From the NCBI GenBank assembly GCA_017501145.1, contig JAFVXL010000076.1, positions 1 to 44,203 on the forward strand: a stretch of DNA of 44,203 nucleotides, in the 5' to 3' direction. The translations under genes were made by a program, and so were the position numbers. This document shows positions 17,398-25,836 of the stretch, piece by piece. Every line of letters starts with the position of its first letter. Position 1 is the first letter of the stretch. The notes under the pieces are model-generated. The model ran no database searches. It had not been told where the DNA came from and saw only the letters and a list, made by a program, of their open reading frames with translations. The stretch is from Clostridia bacterium. GTDB lineage: Bacteria > Bacillota > Clostridia > Christensenellales > Pumilibacteraceae.

Positions 17398-18599
17398 AAA
17401 AACAACTCCCAAAAAGACGGGTAGCTTATTTCTACGCAGTCCTCGTCGTCTATAACTCCGCCGCTAACGCTAAGCGCACAAGCTACTGCCATACTCATTG
17501 CTATACGGTGGTCGCCTTTTGTCACGACGTTACCGCCTCTAATAACTCCGCCTCTAATCTTAAAGCCGTCCTTAAGCTCCGTTATGTCTACACCCATATT
17601 GCGCAAATTAATTACCGTTTGCTTGATACGGTCGCACTCTTTGTTTCTTAAAGCCGCGGCGTCAGTAATTACACTTTCACCTTCTATCGAACTAGCCAAA
17701 ACGGCAAGCAAGGGCAGTTCGTCAATCAATGCCGTAGACAAGCTACCACTAATACTAAACGGCTTAAGCGTAGATTTGTTTACCGTAAGGTCCATAGCGT
17801 TGCCCTTAAAGTCAATAGCTATATCTCCGCCTATACTAATCAAAAAATCTATAAGCTCGCGCCTTGCCTTGCCCACGTTTTTGACAAAGCAATATCCTTT
17901 TTTTAACGCCAAAGCAATAGGATACGCCGCCGAAGAAACATCTCCGGGAACGGTAATTTCGGTTGCCGTTAGCTTAGACGGTCGCAAATTTATTACACCG
18001 TTATAGGTTTTTATGTCCGCGCCAAAATCCTTGAGCATATCTTCGGTATGCGGTCTTGTCTTTATTGTTTCTCTTACCGTCGTTTCGCCGTTTGCACTAA
18101 GCCCAGCCAAAAGCACCGCGCTTTTTATTTGCGCGGACGGAGAAGATGGACAAAAATCTATTCCGCTTAGCTTAGAGCCAACCACCGTAACGGGCGGCTT
18201 TTCGCCGCTTATGCTCGCGCCCATAAGCTTTAACGCCCCTACAAGCGCGCTCATACTGCGACTACTGAGCGACTTATCTCCCTTAATGGTAACAGTAGCG
18301 TTAGAGCCTGCTATTGCGCCTGCAAGTAGCCTCATAACCGTTGCGGAATTTTTTGCATCAACTGTACCGCTTTTTATCTCGCCACCTGTTATATGCAAAG
18401 CTCCGCCCTTAAAGTCAACGCTCGCGCCAAGCGCGCTCACCGCTTCAATTGCGGCTACCGTATCACCACTAAGCAGCGGATTACGCACTACCGTAGTACC
18501 GCTTGCAAGCAATCCCATAATTACGGCCCTAATAGTAATACTCTTGTCTGGCGGCGGAGTGAGCGCACGAAAAAACTGCTTAACGGGCTTAATCCTCAT
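17394..18599 (-). CDS. aroA: EPSP synthase (3-phosphoshikimate 1-carboxyvinyltransferase)
   Basis: A 401-residue enzyme joining phosphoenolpyruvate to shikimate 3-phosphate. Visible: PPPDKSITIRA near the N-terminus, SGDTVAAIEA, NSATVMRLLAG (residues 84-94), SLSSRSMSALVGAL, SSPSAQIKSAVLLAGL, a VPGDVSSAAY segment, DELPLLAVLA and KECDRI. Residue Ala86 takes the place of Gly96 of the E. coli enzyme; alanine there is the feature behind glyphosate tolerance of CP4-type enzymes. It overlaps aroB by one base (TAATG). Confidence 0.94.
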   Translation of the reverse strand: MRIKPVKQFFRALTPPPDKSITIRAVIMGLLASGTTVVRNPLLSGDTVAAIEAVSALGASVDFKGGALHITGGEIKSGTVDAKNSATVMRLLAGAIAGSNATVTIKGDKSLSSRSMSALVGALKLMGASISGEKPPVTVVGSKLSGIDFCPSSPSAQIKSAVLLAGLSANGETTVRETIKTRPHTEDMLKDFGADIKTYNGVINLRPSKLTATEITVPGDVSSAAYPIALALKKGYCFVKNVGKARRELIDFLISIGGDIAIDFKGNAMDLTVNKSTLKPFSISGSLSTALIDELPLLAVLASSIEGESVITDAAALRNKECDRIKQTVINLRNMGVDITELKDGFKIRGGVIRGGNVVTKGDHRIAMSMAVACALSVSGGVIDDEDCVEISYPSFWELFL

Positions 18600-19537
18600 T
18601 ACAACGCCCCCTTAAACAATCTCAAAAACTCGTCTTGGGTTATGACCGCTTCCTTTACTTCTCCAATGCGACTTGCGTACATCACGCTTATTCCGTCGCC
18701 GTTCTTTTTGTCTGACGATGCTATACGCATTACGTCTTCTGCCCTTAGAGATACTCTATGCTTGATATAACTGCTCAAATATTGCTGAGCCTCGTAGAAG
18801 AAATCGTGCTCTATATAATCTCTCATCATAAGCATTTCGAGTCTAAGCCCAATAAGCACACTCTGTCCGTGGCTAAGTCCCGTGAGCATCTCTATTGCGT
18901 GCCCTACGGTATGCCCCATGTTGAGCGCCTTACGAGCTCCGCTATCCATAAAATCTTTGTTTACTATTTCACTTTTTATTTTTACGCACCTTTTGATTGC
19001 TTCGGTTTCGTCAAACTCACCTTGCATAAAGTCGTACATATCTTGATTAAGCAACGACGTCTTAACAATTTCGCCCATACCACTTTGGTACTCGCGACTT
19101 GGCAAAGTGCGCAAATATTTAGTTTCGATATAAGTGTCGGGCATACTAAAGCTACCTACTGCGTTTTTGACAAACCCAACGTTTACGCCCGTCTTGCCAC
19201 CTATGCTACTATCTGCCATTGCAAGCAACGAGGTTGGCACAAAGCTCCACTTAACTCCGCGCATATAAACGGACGCGGCAAATCCAAGCGTATCTCCTAC
19301 TACTCCGCCGCCAAAAGCCACCACCTTACCGGAGCGCTTAACTCCCTTAGCAAGCATTTGGCTAACGATAAAATCAACCGTTCTAAGATTTTTGTTATCT
19401 TCGCCCGATTTCATTACTACCGTCCCTTTAGGTAGCATAGGTCCGTATATTCGGAACAAATTATCGTCTGTAAGCACGAAATCCGCGTCAAACAAAACTT
19501 CGGTTTCCTTGCCCGAATTGATAAAAATGTTTTGCAC
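18599..19537 (-). CDS. aroB: 3-dehydroquinate synthase
   Basis: A 312-residue enzyme cyclising DAHP to dehydroquinate, requiring NAD+ and a divalent metal. Visible: SGEDNKNLRTVD, AFGGGVVGDTLGFAASVYMRG, PTSLLAMADSSIGGKTGVN, MGEIVKTSLL and the metal-site HTVGHAIE. It is shorter than usual (about 350), with a reduced N-terminus. The start is a GTG at 19537 directly after the aroC stop, with GGGAG upstream. Confidence 0.93.
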   Translation of the reverse strand: MQNIFINSGKETEVLFDADFVLTDDNLFRIYGPMLPKGTVVMKSGEDNKNLRTVDFIVSQMLAKGVKRSGKVVAFGGGVVGDTLGFAASVYMRGVKWSFVPTSLLAMADSSIGGKTGVNVGFVKNAVGSFSMPDTYIETKYLRTLPSREYQSGMGEIVKTSLLNQDMYDFMQGEFDETEAIKRCVKIKSEIVNKDFMDSGARKALNMGHTVGHAIEMLTGLSHGQSVLIGLRLEMLMMRDYIEHDFFYEAQQYLSSYIKHRVSLRAEDVMRIASSDKKNGDGISVMYASRIGEVKEAVITQDEFLRLFKGAL

Positions 19538-20569
19538 TTACTTTCTCCCTTTTAGATCGTATCTATGCTTAACCTCATCCATCGTATCGCCACCAAGACA
19601 ATCGAGTATAGCTCTAGTTAACTCAAGCGCGGCAACTGCCTCCGCAACAACGGGCGCGGCAGTAACAGCCGTAACGTCGCCACGCACCTTTTGAGTAAGG
19701 CACTCATTGCCTTTTGTATCCACCGTTGATATATTAACTACGCTCGGAATAGGCTTAAAAGTAAGCGTAAAAGTAATATCTTGTCCATTAGCAATACCAC
19801 CTTCTATTCCGCCACAGTTGTTAGACGTCCTAACTATACTTTTATTCTCACTTACAAAACAATCGGCAACTTCTTTTCCACTTGCGCTAGCATATCCTAC
19901 ACCCAAGCCGTTTTCTACCGCTTTTACTGCAGGAATACTCATAAACGCGCCGCCAAAAATATAATCGAGTCTTCGGTCGTAGGTTACGTGCGAGCCTATA
20001 CCCGCCTTAACGCCGCTAATAGCAATAGCTATTTTGCCACCAAGCGTATCGCCGCTTTTTGCCGCCTCGTCAATTGCCTGTCTTGCCTCATTACTAAGCG
20101 CCTCACCTTCGCATTTTGCGCCGCCTACCTCGGTTACGTTAGCCTTTATACAAATACCTAATTGGCCAAGAAACTGTAAGCAAATTGCGCCAAGCGCGGT
20201 ACGCATAGCTGTTTCTCGCGCGCTTGCTCTTTCTGCTGCGAGCGCAGCGTTTTGGTAGCCATATTTAACAGCCGCAGCGTAATCAGCGTGTCCCGGCCTA
20301 AAAAAGTCAAATTGTCCTATTTTTCCACAGTTGCCGTTATCTATAACTACGGCAATAGGCGCGCCGGTAGTTACACCGTCGCTAAGTCCCGACTTAATTT
20401 GCGCCTTGTCCAAAATCATTTGGGCGCGCGGACCCCTACCGTAAACGTTTTGACGAATACGGAGCTTTTCGTCTACAAACGATTGATCTATTTTGAGTCC
20501 TGCCGGCAATCCTTCTATTATTCCAAAAAGACTTTCGCCGTGCGACTCTCCTGCTGTAATATATCTCAT
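19538..20569 (-). CDS. aroC: Chorismate synthase
   Basis: A 343-residue FMN-dependent enzyme that makes chorismate. Visible: the N-terminal signature GESHGESLFGIIEGLPAG, RGPRAQMILDKAQIKSG, GAPIAVVI, RPGHADYAAAVKYG, RASARETA, and SNNCGGIEGGIANGQDI. First gene of the aro operon. The ATG at 20569 has no Shine-Dalgarno sequence and lies 6 nt after a -10 box, so the operon mRNA is predicted to be leaderless; an in-frame upstream start would lie within the promoter. Confidence 0.94.
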   Translation of the reverse strand: MRYITAGESHGESLFGIIEGLPAGLKIDQSFVDEKLRIRQNVYGRGPRAQMILDKAQIKSGLSDGVTTGAPIAVVIDNGNCGKIGQFDFFRPGHADYAAAVKYGYQNAALAAERASARETAMRTALGAICLQFLGQLGICIKANVTEVGGAKCEGEALSNEARQAIDEAAKSGDTLGGKIAIAISGVKAGIGSHVTYDRRLDYIFGGAFMSIPAVKAVENGLGVGYASASGKEVADCFVSENKSIVRTSNNCGGIEGGIANGQDITFTLTFKPIPSVVNISTVDTKGNECLTQKVRGDVTAVTAAPVVAEAVAALELTRAILDCLGGDTMDEVKHRYDLKGRK

Positions 20570-20575
20570 AATATA

Positions 20576-20604
20576 AGTATAACAGCAATTTAGCAAAAAA
20601 TCAA
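20576..20604 (-). promoter_or_regulatory. Promoter of the aro operon, predicts a leaderless mRNA
   Basis: TTGATT (20604-20599), 17 bp, TATACT (20581-20576), then TATATT and the aroC ATG. The predicted start site falls on or next to the A of the ATG. Confidence 0.75.
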
Positions 20605-20653
20605 TCTTTTGGGGTTATATAATGGGCAAAAAGGCGGCTACATAACGCAAAAT

Positions 20654-20686
20654 AAAAGCAAGAATAACCTTTTTATCCTTGCTTTT
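20654..20686. terminator. Terminator after dtd
   Basis: AAAAGCAAG (20654-20662) pairs with CTTGCTTTT (20678-20686). On the minus strand it ends in a T-rich stretch and separates dtd from the aro operon promoter. Confidence 0.65.
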
Positions 20687-20709
20687 GCTCTATTTTGGTT
20701 TAATTTTAT

Positions 20710-21153
20710 TTAGTCACGCTTTTCTAAGATTATAGTAACCGGGCCGTCGTTATGCTGAATTATTTGCATATCCGCACCAAACACGCCCAACTTTACCGTT
20801 GCGCCCATTTCTCTAAGCTTTTTTGCCGTATACTCATACAAGGCAATTGCTCTATCGGGCTTTTCTGCATTTACAAAGCTCGGTCTATTGCCACCCGACG
20901 TATCCGCGCAAAGCGTAAATTGTGAAATAAGTAAAATTTCGCCGTTTACGTCGTTAAGCGACTTGTTCATTTTGCCATTTTCATCTTCAAAAATGCGTAT
21001 ATTGTATATCTTTTTTGCGACATAGTCAGCTCTAAGCTCGCTATCTCCGCTTTCTACGCCCAAATATACGCATAATCCTACGCCTATGGAGCTTATAAGC
21101 TGTCCGTCAACGCTAAGCGTACCGTTTTTTACTCTTTGAATTACCGCCTTCAT
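20710..21153 (-). CDS. dtd: D-aminoacyl-tRNA deacylase
   Basis: A 147-residue homodimeric proofreading enzyme that cleaves D-amino acids (and glycine from tRNA-Ala) off tRNA. Visible: MKAVIQRVKNGTLSVDG, the active-site motif LLISQFTLCAD, and the cross-subunit motif NDGPVTIILE (the Gly-cisPro element). AAGGAG precedes the start. It follows the S51 peptidase by 9 nt and is likely co-transcribed with it. Confidence 0.95.
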   Translation of the reverse strand: MKAVIQRVKNGTLSVDGQLISSIGVGLCVYLGVESGDSELRADYVAKKIYNIRIFEDENGKMNKSLNDVNGEILLISQFTLCADTSGGNRPSFVNAEKPDRAIALYEYTAKKLREMGATVKLGVFGADMQIIQHNDGPVTIILEKRD

Positions 21154-21162
21154 AACTTCTCC

Positions 21163-21807
21163 TTAGAACTTTTTTGCATTGCCTATATATTCTACAGGCT
21201 CTCCGTCGCTGAATATTATTGCGCTATCGTTGCCTATCGCATACGCAAGGTCAAAGCTTTGCGCAACTAGGTCAAATTCGGGACGCTCGTCATAATGCGG
21301 ACAAGCTATACCCTTCAAAAAGCCGAGCGCAGGCAAAACCTTATACTCCGAGCTTTGTCCACGCATAATGTCATAATCTGTATACGCATTTTCGAACCAA
21401 CAAACTGCGCCCGCACTAAGTCCGCAAATAATAACACCGCGATTATAAGCGTCTATTAAGAGCTTATCTATGCCCTTTTGCTTCCAAAGGTCAAGCATAA
21501 ACTTTGTATCGCCACCGCCAACGTATATGCAATCTGCTTTATCGAACTTAGCCTTAATATTTTGCTCGTCGTTTTCGCTATAAACAAGCAAGCCTACCTC
21601 AGCCTTAATGTCAAAAACCGAAGTATACGTCTTGCGAAAGCTGTTAAAGTACGGCATACTGTCATGACTTGCCGTACCTAAAAACAGGGCGCATCCACGA
21701 TTGGGAAATGCGCGCTCCTTTACGTACCCTGCTATAATTTTATCAATTTCTATCGTGGTCTTATTGCGTATCTCGCCGCCACCGATTGCAATAATTCGCT
21801 TTGTCAT
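21163..21807 (-). CDS. Peptidase S51 (dipeptidase E / cyanophycinase-like)
   Basis: A 214-residue protein of the S51 alpha/beta fold. Visible: IIAIGGGEIRN at the start, FLGTASHDS, YVGGGDTKFML and the nucleophile elbow ICGLSAGAVCWF with the catalytic Ser near residue 130, plus PHYDERPEF with the likely catalytic His. Members cleave aspartyl dipeptides or related bonds. The exact substrate is unknown. Consensus-like promoter upstream; only a weak ribosome site. Confidence 0.88.
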   Translation of the reverse strand: MTKRIIAIGGGEIRNKTTIEIDKIIAGYVKERAFPNRGCALFLGTASHDSMPYFNSFRKTYTSVFDIKAEVGLLVYSENDEQNIKAKFDKADCIYVGGGDTKFMLDLWKQKGIDKLLIDAYNRGVIICGLSAGAVCWFENAYTDYDIMRGQSSEYKVLPALGFLKGIACPHYDERPEFDLVAQSFDLAYAIGNDSAIIFSDGEPVEYIGNAKKF

Positions 21808-21827
21808 TTTGGTTTACCTACAATGAT

Positions 21828-21856
21828 ATTTTATAGCTTTTCGACTGCTTTGTCAA
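21828..21856 (-). promoter_or_regulatory. Sigma-A promoter of the S51-dtd operon
   Basis: TTGACA (21856-21851), 17 bp, TAAAAT (21833-21828). Confidence 0.8.
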
Positions 21857-21867
21857 TGATAAACACG

Positions 21868-21896
21868 CACCTTAAGTTGACTATGCGCATAAAATA
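21868..21896 (+). promoter_or_regulatory. Sigma-K-like promoter of the amidase gene
   Basis: CACC (21868-21871), 16 bp, gCATAaaaTA (21887-21896). This fits the B. subtilis mother-cell sigma-K pattern mACm-N16/17-gCATAnnnTA at every defined position. Such patterns are short, so this is a supported guess rather than proof. The start codon follows 17 bp later with GGAGG between. Confidence 0.5.
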
Positions 21897-21913
21897 TTTA
21901 CTGGAGGTATTTA

Positions 21914-22978
21914 ATGGCAAACGCAGATAGATTTTACATAGGCGCAAACGACGAACACGGACAAAATCCCCCAACTGTTGGCAAACGCACACCTGTTATG
22001 CCGTATATAAACAGAAGCTTTTATGAAAACGAATTTAACCGCCCTGCTAAATATTATTTTTTGATAGCTTGCTTGCGTACGGGCTATATTGTTTTTGACG
22101 TTAAACCCGAGCTAAGCGACTTATCTATAAGCAGTAGAGTTAGTAGAATCAACCGTCAAGGGCTTACCGCGCTTGTAACCTTTGCATATAACGCAGCGGC
22201 AAATGCGACGACATTTTCGGCATCAAACGGATTTGAAATATTTTATTCAAGAGAAAATTACTATATTACCTTAAGTAGACTTCTTGCTTACGACGTTTCG
22301 GCTGGTCTTGCCAACGAAATTCCGCTACGCAATCTAGGTGTGAGTACGCTTACAGAAATTGGCGTTTTGCGTTCAGTTAACTGTCCGTCAGTAATCGCCG
22401 AATGCGGTTTTATGACAAACTTTAACGAAGCTAAGCTTATGGTAGACCCCGATTTTCAACAAAGCTGTGGCGACGGCGCTTGTATAGGCGTATGCGAAAA
22501 TTTAGACGTTGCGTACGTACCCGAAATTTACTATACGTCCCTGCCTACCTTACGGCTTGGATATCGAGGCAAATCCGTTCAGCTACTCCAATGCTATCTT
22601 AACCTTTACGGAGAAGCGCTTACTGTCGACGGAGTTTTTGGAGCAGACACGTTAGAAGCCACAAAAGAGTTTCAAGCCCAAAACAATCTTACGGTAGACG
22701 GAATAGTAGGCAGAAACACTTGGTTATACCTTACCCGTCAAGCTCCGCTACCTACCTTGCGACGTGGCGACCGCGGTGTGTACGTAAGATATTTACAGCA
22801 AAAGTTACTGTCCAAGTTGTATCCTGTAGGTACGGTAGACGGAGTTTTTGGATCAAACACTCTTAACGCCGTAGAGCAGTTTCAACAAGAAAACGGCCTT
22901 ACAGCCGATGGTATCGTAGGCCGCCTCACTTGGTCAAGGCTTACTCCCATAGGCGGCGGCAGACAGCTACGCAACTAA
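21914..22978 (+). CDS. N-acetylmuramoyl-L-alanine amidase-like protein with two peptidoglycan-binding domains
   Basis: A 354-residue protein without a signal peptide. Residues 5-190 resemble the zinc amidase_3 fold: EHG (His15) and YENEFN (Glu38/Glu40) stand where the first two zinc ligands lie, and AECGFMTN (Glu163) matches the catalytic E.GF.SN. The usual SIHANA motif reads TFAYNA (residues 89-94), so the second zinc His is missing. Residues ~213-272 and ~280-345 are tandem PG_binding_1 repeats (LRLGYRGKSVQLLQ...VDGVFG...DGIVGRNTW). The absence of a signal peptide and the sigma-K-like promoter fit a mother-cell lysis or spore-cortex role, like B. subtilis CwlC. Activity is uncertain. Confidence 0.82.
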   Translation: MANADRFYIGANDEHGQNPPTVGKRTPVMPYINRSFYENEFNRPAKYYFLIACLRTGYIVFDVKPELSDLSISSRVSRINRQGLTALVTFAYNAAANATTFSASNGFEIFYSRENYYITLSRLLAYDVSAGLANEIPLRNLGVSTLTEIGVLRSVNCPSVIAECGFMTNFNEAKLMVDPDFQQSCGDGACIGVCENLDVAYVPEIYYTSLPTLRLGYRGKSVQLLQCYLNLYGEALTVDGVFGADTLEATKEFQAQNNLTVDGIVGRNTWLYLTRQAPLPTLRRGDRGVYVRYLQQKLLSKLYPVGTVDGVFGSNTLNAVEQFQQENGLTADGIVGRLTWSRLTPIGGGRQLRN

Positions 22979-23064
22979 AGCTAAATTTTAAGACGCAATT
23001 AAGCAATCTTACGGACAGTTAGAGACTCTACATTGCCACAAGACATACAACAAACGTAAAAAGC

Positions 23065-23109
23065 AAAAAGAAAAGGACAACGAAAGCTTCGTTATCCTTT
23101 TTTCTTTTT
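23065..23109. terminator. Bidirectional terminator between the amidase and tnaA
   Basis: AAAAAGAAAAGGA-(C)-AACGAA pairs with TTCGTT-(A)-TCCTTTTTTCTTTTT, one C-A mismatch. It serves both convergent genes. Confidence 0.85.
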
Positions 23110-23149
23110 AGATAATTTTACCTAAGCTTTGCCAAGCTTTTTAGCTTAA

Positions 23150-24529
23150 TTATTTAAGCATTTCGAGTTTGCCGGTGAAGTGACGAAGTACAGGAGCTTC
23201 TTCGATAATCTTAAGTCCCTTAATCTTGTCAGCGTTCTTCTTAACCTCGATAAGAGCGTCAACGATAATATCAAGGTGAGCACGAGTGTAAACACGGCGA
23301 GCAATGCAAAGACGAGTAAACTCGAACTTGGACTCTTGCTCCTCATGAGTTACGGGATCACGGTCAAGCATATACGAACCGATATCGCAGCCACGGATAC
23401 CAGCCTCTATGTAAAGAGCTACGGTAAGAGCTTGAGCGGGATATTCGTACCAAGGAATATGCGGGAGCATAGCCTTTGCGTCAATGAAGAGTGCGTGGCC
23501 GCCTACGGGAGCCTGGTATGCGATACCTGCTTCGTCAAGACGAGCTGCCATATACTCAAGCTGACCGATACGGTAACGAAGGAAATCTTCGTTTACGCCT
23601 TCCTTAAGACCGATAGCCAAAGCTTCGAGGTCACGGCCGGACATACCACCGTAAGTGATAAAGCCCTCGAACGAGATACAACGCTGCTTAACAAGCTCGA
23701 AAGTAGCCTTGTCTCTTGCGCCCAAAAGACCACCCATGTTTACGATAGCATCCTTTTTAGCCGACATAGTGAAGAAGTCAGCGTGCTTGAAGCATTCGCG
23801 AACGATTTCCTTGATAGAAGCGTTCTTGAATTCTTCTTCGCGTTGCTTAATAAAGAAAGCGTTTTCTGCATAACGAGCTGCGTCGATCATGAACGGAATT
23901 CCGTTGTCATGAGCGATTTTGCTTGCTTCACGGATGTTAGCAACCGAAACGGGCTGACCGCCTGCCGAGTTGTTGGTGATGGTCATAATGATTACGCCGA
24001 TATTCTCTTTGCCGTACTCTTTGATGAGCTCCTTAAGCTTAGCGCAATCCATGTTACCCTTGAACGGGCTTCTTACAGAAGGATCAAGAGCCTCGGGAAC
24101 AACGCAGTCAACGGGGATGCTTTCTGCCAAAACAGTATGTCCACGAGTAGTATCGAAGAACATATTAGCGATAGCGTACTTCTTACCCTTCAAAAGGATG
24201 GGAAGCAATACTTTTTCTGCAGCGCGGCCTTGGTGAACAGGCTGAATATATTCAAAGCCAAAAATATCGGTTGCGCTCTCGATAACGTGCTGGTAGCTGG
24301 TTGCGCCTGCGTACGACTCGTCACCGCACATAACGCCTGCCCATTGGTTAGCGCTCATTGCGTTGGTGCCGCTGTCAGTAAGGCAGTCGATATAAACGTC
24401 TTGCGAATTAAGACCGAATACGTTGTAGTGAGCTTCCTTAATTCTCTGCTCGCGTTCCTCACGAGTAAGCATGTTAAGCGGCTCTACACTTTTAATTCTG
24501 AAAGGTTCAGCAATATAAGTTGGTTTCAT
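23150..24529 (-). CDS. tnaA: Tryptophanase (beta-eliminating PLP lyase)
   Basis: A 459-residue fold-type I PLP enzyme that splits L-tryptophan to indole, pyruvate and ammonia. Visible: [28 protein letters not shown] (phosphate loop), [36 protein letters not shown] and the PLP-lysine motif [13 protein letters not shown]. It must be told from tyrosine phenol-lyase: the stretch [18 protein letters not shown] follows tryptophanase (GIRAVEIGSFLLGRDP) and lacks the phenol-lyase Arg in ME-R-G, and MLPHIP matches tryptophanase too. Own promoter; no TnaC-like leader peptide or tryptophan permease is beside it. Confidence 0.88.
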   Translation of the reverse strand: MKPTYIAEPFRIKSVEPLNMLTREEREQRIKEAHYNVFGLNSQDVYIDCLTDSGTNAMSANQWAGVMCGDESYAGATSYQHVIESATDIFGFEYIQPVHQGRAAEKVLLPILLKGKKYAIANMFFDTTRGHTVLAESIPVDCVVPEALDPSVRSPFKGNMDCAKLKELIKEYGKENIGVIIMTITNNSAGGQPVSVANIREASKIAHDNGIPFMIDAARYAENAFFIKQREEEFKNASIKEIVRECFKHADFFTMSAKKDAIVNMGGLLGARDKATFELVKQRCISFEGFITYGGMSGRDLEALAIGLKEGVNEDFLRYRIGQLEYMAARLDEAGIAYQAPVGGHALFIDAKAMLPHIPWYEYPAQALTVALYIEAGIRGCDIGSYMLDRDPVTHEEQESKFEFTRLCIARRVYTRAHLDIIVDALIEVKKNADKIKGLKIIEEAPVLRHFTGKLEMLK

Positions 24530-24561
24530 AACATTCTCCTTGTTATTTAGTTTACAATCTT

Positions 24562-24590
24562 ATTTTAGCATTTTGCAAAAAATAAATCAA
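24562..24590 (-). promoter_or_regulatory. Promoter of tnaA
   Basis: TTGATT (24590-24585), 17 bp, TAAAAT (24567-24562). AAGGAG lies before the ATG at 24529. Confidence 0.65.
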
Positions 24591-24606
24591 CTAATTGCGC
24601 CTTTTT

Positions 24607-25836
24607 TTATGTTACATCAGCATTAATTTTGTATTCTACTTGCACATTTTTTACGATTTCGTCTTTTGAAGCGTAAAATTTGTACTGAGTATACTGCTGC
24701 TTATAAAAAGCGTTTTGTATTCCCAAAATATCTGCGTCAAATTTGCGACTTAGCTCGAGCGCTTCTTCTATTTCGGACTGCATAATCTGCCTAATCTTGT
24801 CGGCTATAGCTTCTTTCACTTCTTTTTGACTTATATTCTTACCCACCTTGGATATGTTAAAGCTCGTTTCTATCTCAAGCATTACATCTATCTCTGCCGT
24901 TATAATCGGCTTGCCCTCACGGAATTCAGCCTTGAGCACACCGCGCTTTTTTCGCACTTGCATAGGTACGTACGAAATAACGTCTTCTCCCACCTTAACG
25001 TCTGACACCTCCAAATAGCCTTTGTTGCTTTTTTCATCAAAAATGCTTATTCCCTTCGTGCCTTTTTCTGAAATTTTACCAACAGCAATTCCGTTCTTAT
25101 AAACCATAGACATATTAAGCTCTTTGAGCTCAGGACTCTCGTTTTCACTTTGCTCAGAGCTTGTTGAGCCTTGTCCGCTATTTCCGCTACTGTTTTGACT
25201 TTCGCCCGAATCGTATCCTCCTTGACTACCGTCCCCTTCTTGAATTTCGAAATCAATAAGCGGCAGCGTGGACGCGTTGGACGGCAAATTGTTTTCGGCT
25301 AAGAAGGTAAGCGCGGTAACTGTACGCAAGTTTATAGACTTTTCGGAAAATTTTACTACGTCAAATATTGCCGAGCCGTTGGTTTGCGAAAATTTGTTGA
25401 GCGTGCTCATAAAATCCTCCGCGTTTCCTTCGCAGTTAAAGATTGTTATTTGCGGCGATATCATACCGCCGGCTAGCAAATAGTTTAGATCGTCGACGAA
25501 CCCCTTATGCGCCATATCCTCGCCGATAATAATTATACCACAATGCGCAAGCTCTATTTCTTGACCAATTTTTATCGAAAGCTTTTCGAACGCTTCGGCA
25601 ATATTATTACCCTCCTCTTCAACAACAAGCAGCTTAGAAGAGCCTTGCGCCATTTGCTGCGGTATGTTCATTTGTACGAATATTTGCGTACTCTCCCCCT
25701 GCTTATCGAATGCTATCACGTTAACAGCCGTCTTAGTTTCAAGACTAGGCGAATCCTCAAGCGGAAACAACGCTATTAAGGCTGCAAACGCAAGAACGAT
25801 AATTTTAATCAGTAGGCTTTTACGTTTGTATGTCAT
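24607..25836 (-). CDS. Germinant receptor subunit GerC-type, without lipobox cysteine
   Basis: A 409-residue Ger(x)C-family protein, third gene of a gerA-type operon. After a basic start, residues 8-25 are hydrophobic, followed by LEDSPSLETKTAVNVIAFD, and then the family features QIFVQMNIPQQMAQG, KIGQEIELAHCGIIIIGEDMA, and the C-terminal domain EIDVMLEIETSFNISKVG. GerC proteins are normally lipoproteins with a C-W-D start of the mature chain; here no Cys lies near the N-terminus, so it would be held by an uncleaved helix or released. Residues ~200-235 form a Ser/Gly/Glu-rich insertion. It overlaps gerB by 17 nt. Confidence 0.88.
   Translation of the reverse strand: MTYKRKSLLIKIIVLAFAALIALFPLEDSPSLETKTAVNVIAFDKQGESTQIFVQMNIPQQMAQGSSKLLVVEEEGNNIAEAFEKLSIKIGQEIELAHCGIIIIGEDMAHKGFVDDLNYLLAGGMISPQITIFNCEGNAEDFMSTLNKFSQTNGSAIFDVVKFSEKSINLRTVTALTFLAENNLPSNASTLPLIDFEIQEGDGSQGGYDSGESQNSSGNSGQGSTSSEQSENESPELKELNMSMVYKNGIAVGKISEKGTKGISIFDEKSNKGYLEVSDVKVGEDVISYVPMQVRKKRGVLKAEFREGKPIITAEIDVMLEIETSFNISKVGKNISQKEVKEAIADKIRQIMQSEIEEALELSRKFDADILGIQNAFYKQQYTQYKFYASKDEIVKNVQVEYKINADVT

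Noticed and set aside
23180-24550. 456-codon open frame antisense to tnaA, and similar frames antisense to metK (40252-41391) and pyrF/pyrD (9031-9963)
   Set aside because: No ribosome sites or family features; the sense genes are clear. Composition effect only.
24530-24606. TnaC-type regulatory leader upstream of tryptophanase
   Set aside because: Only 77 bp separate gerC and tnaA, filled by a promoter and ribosome site; no Trp-containing short ORF is present.
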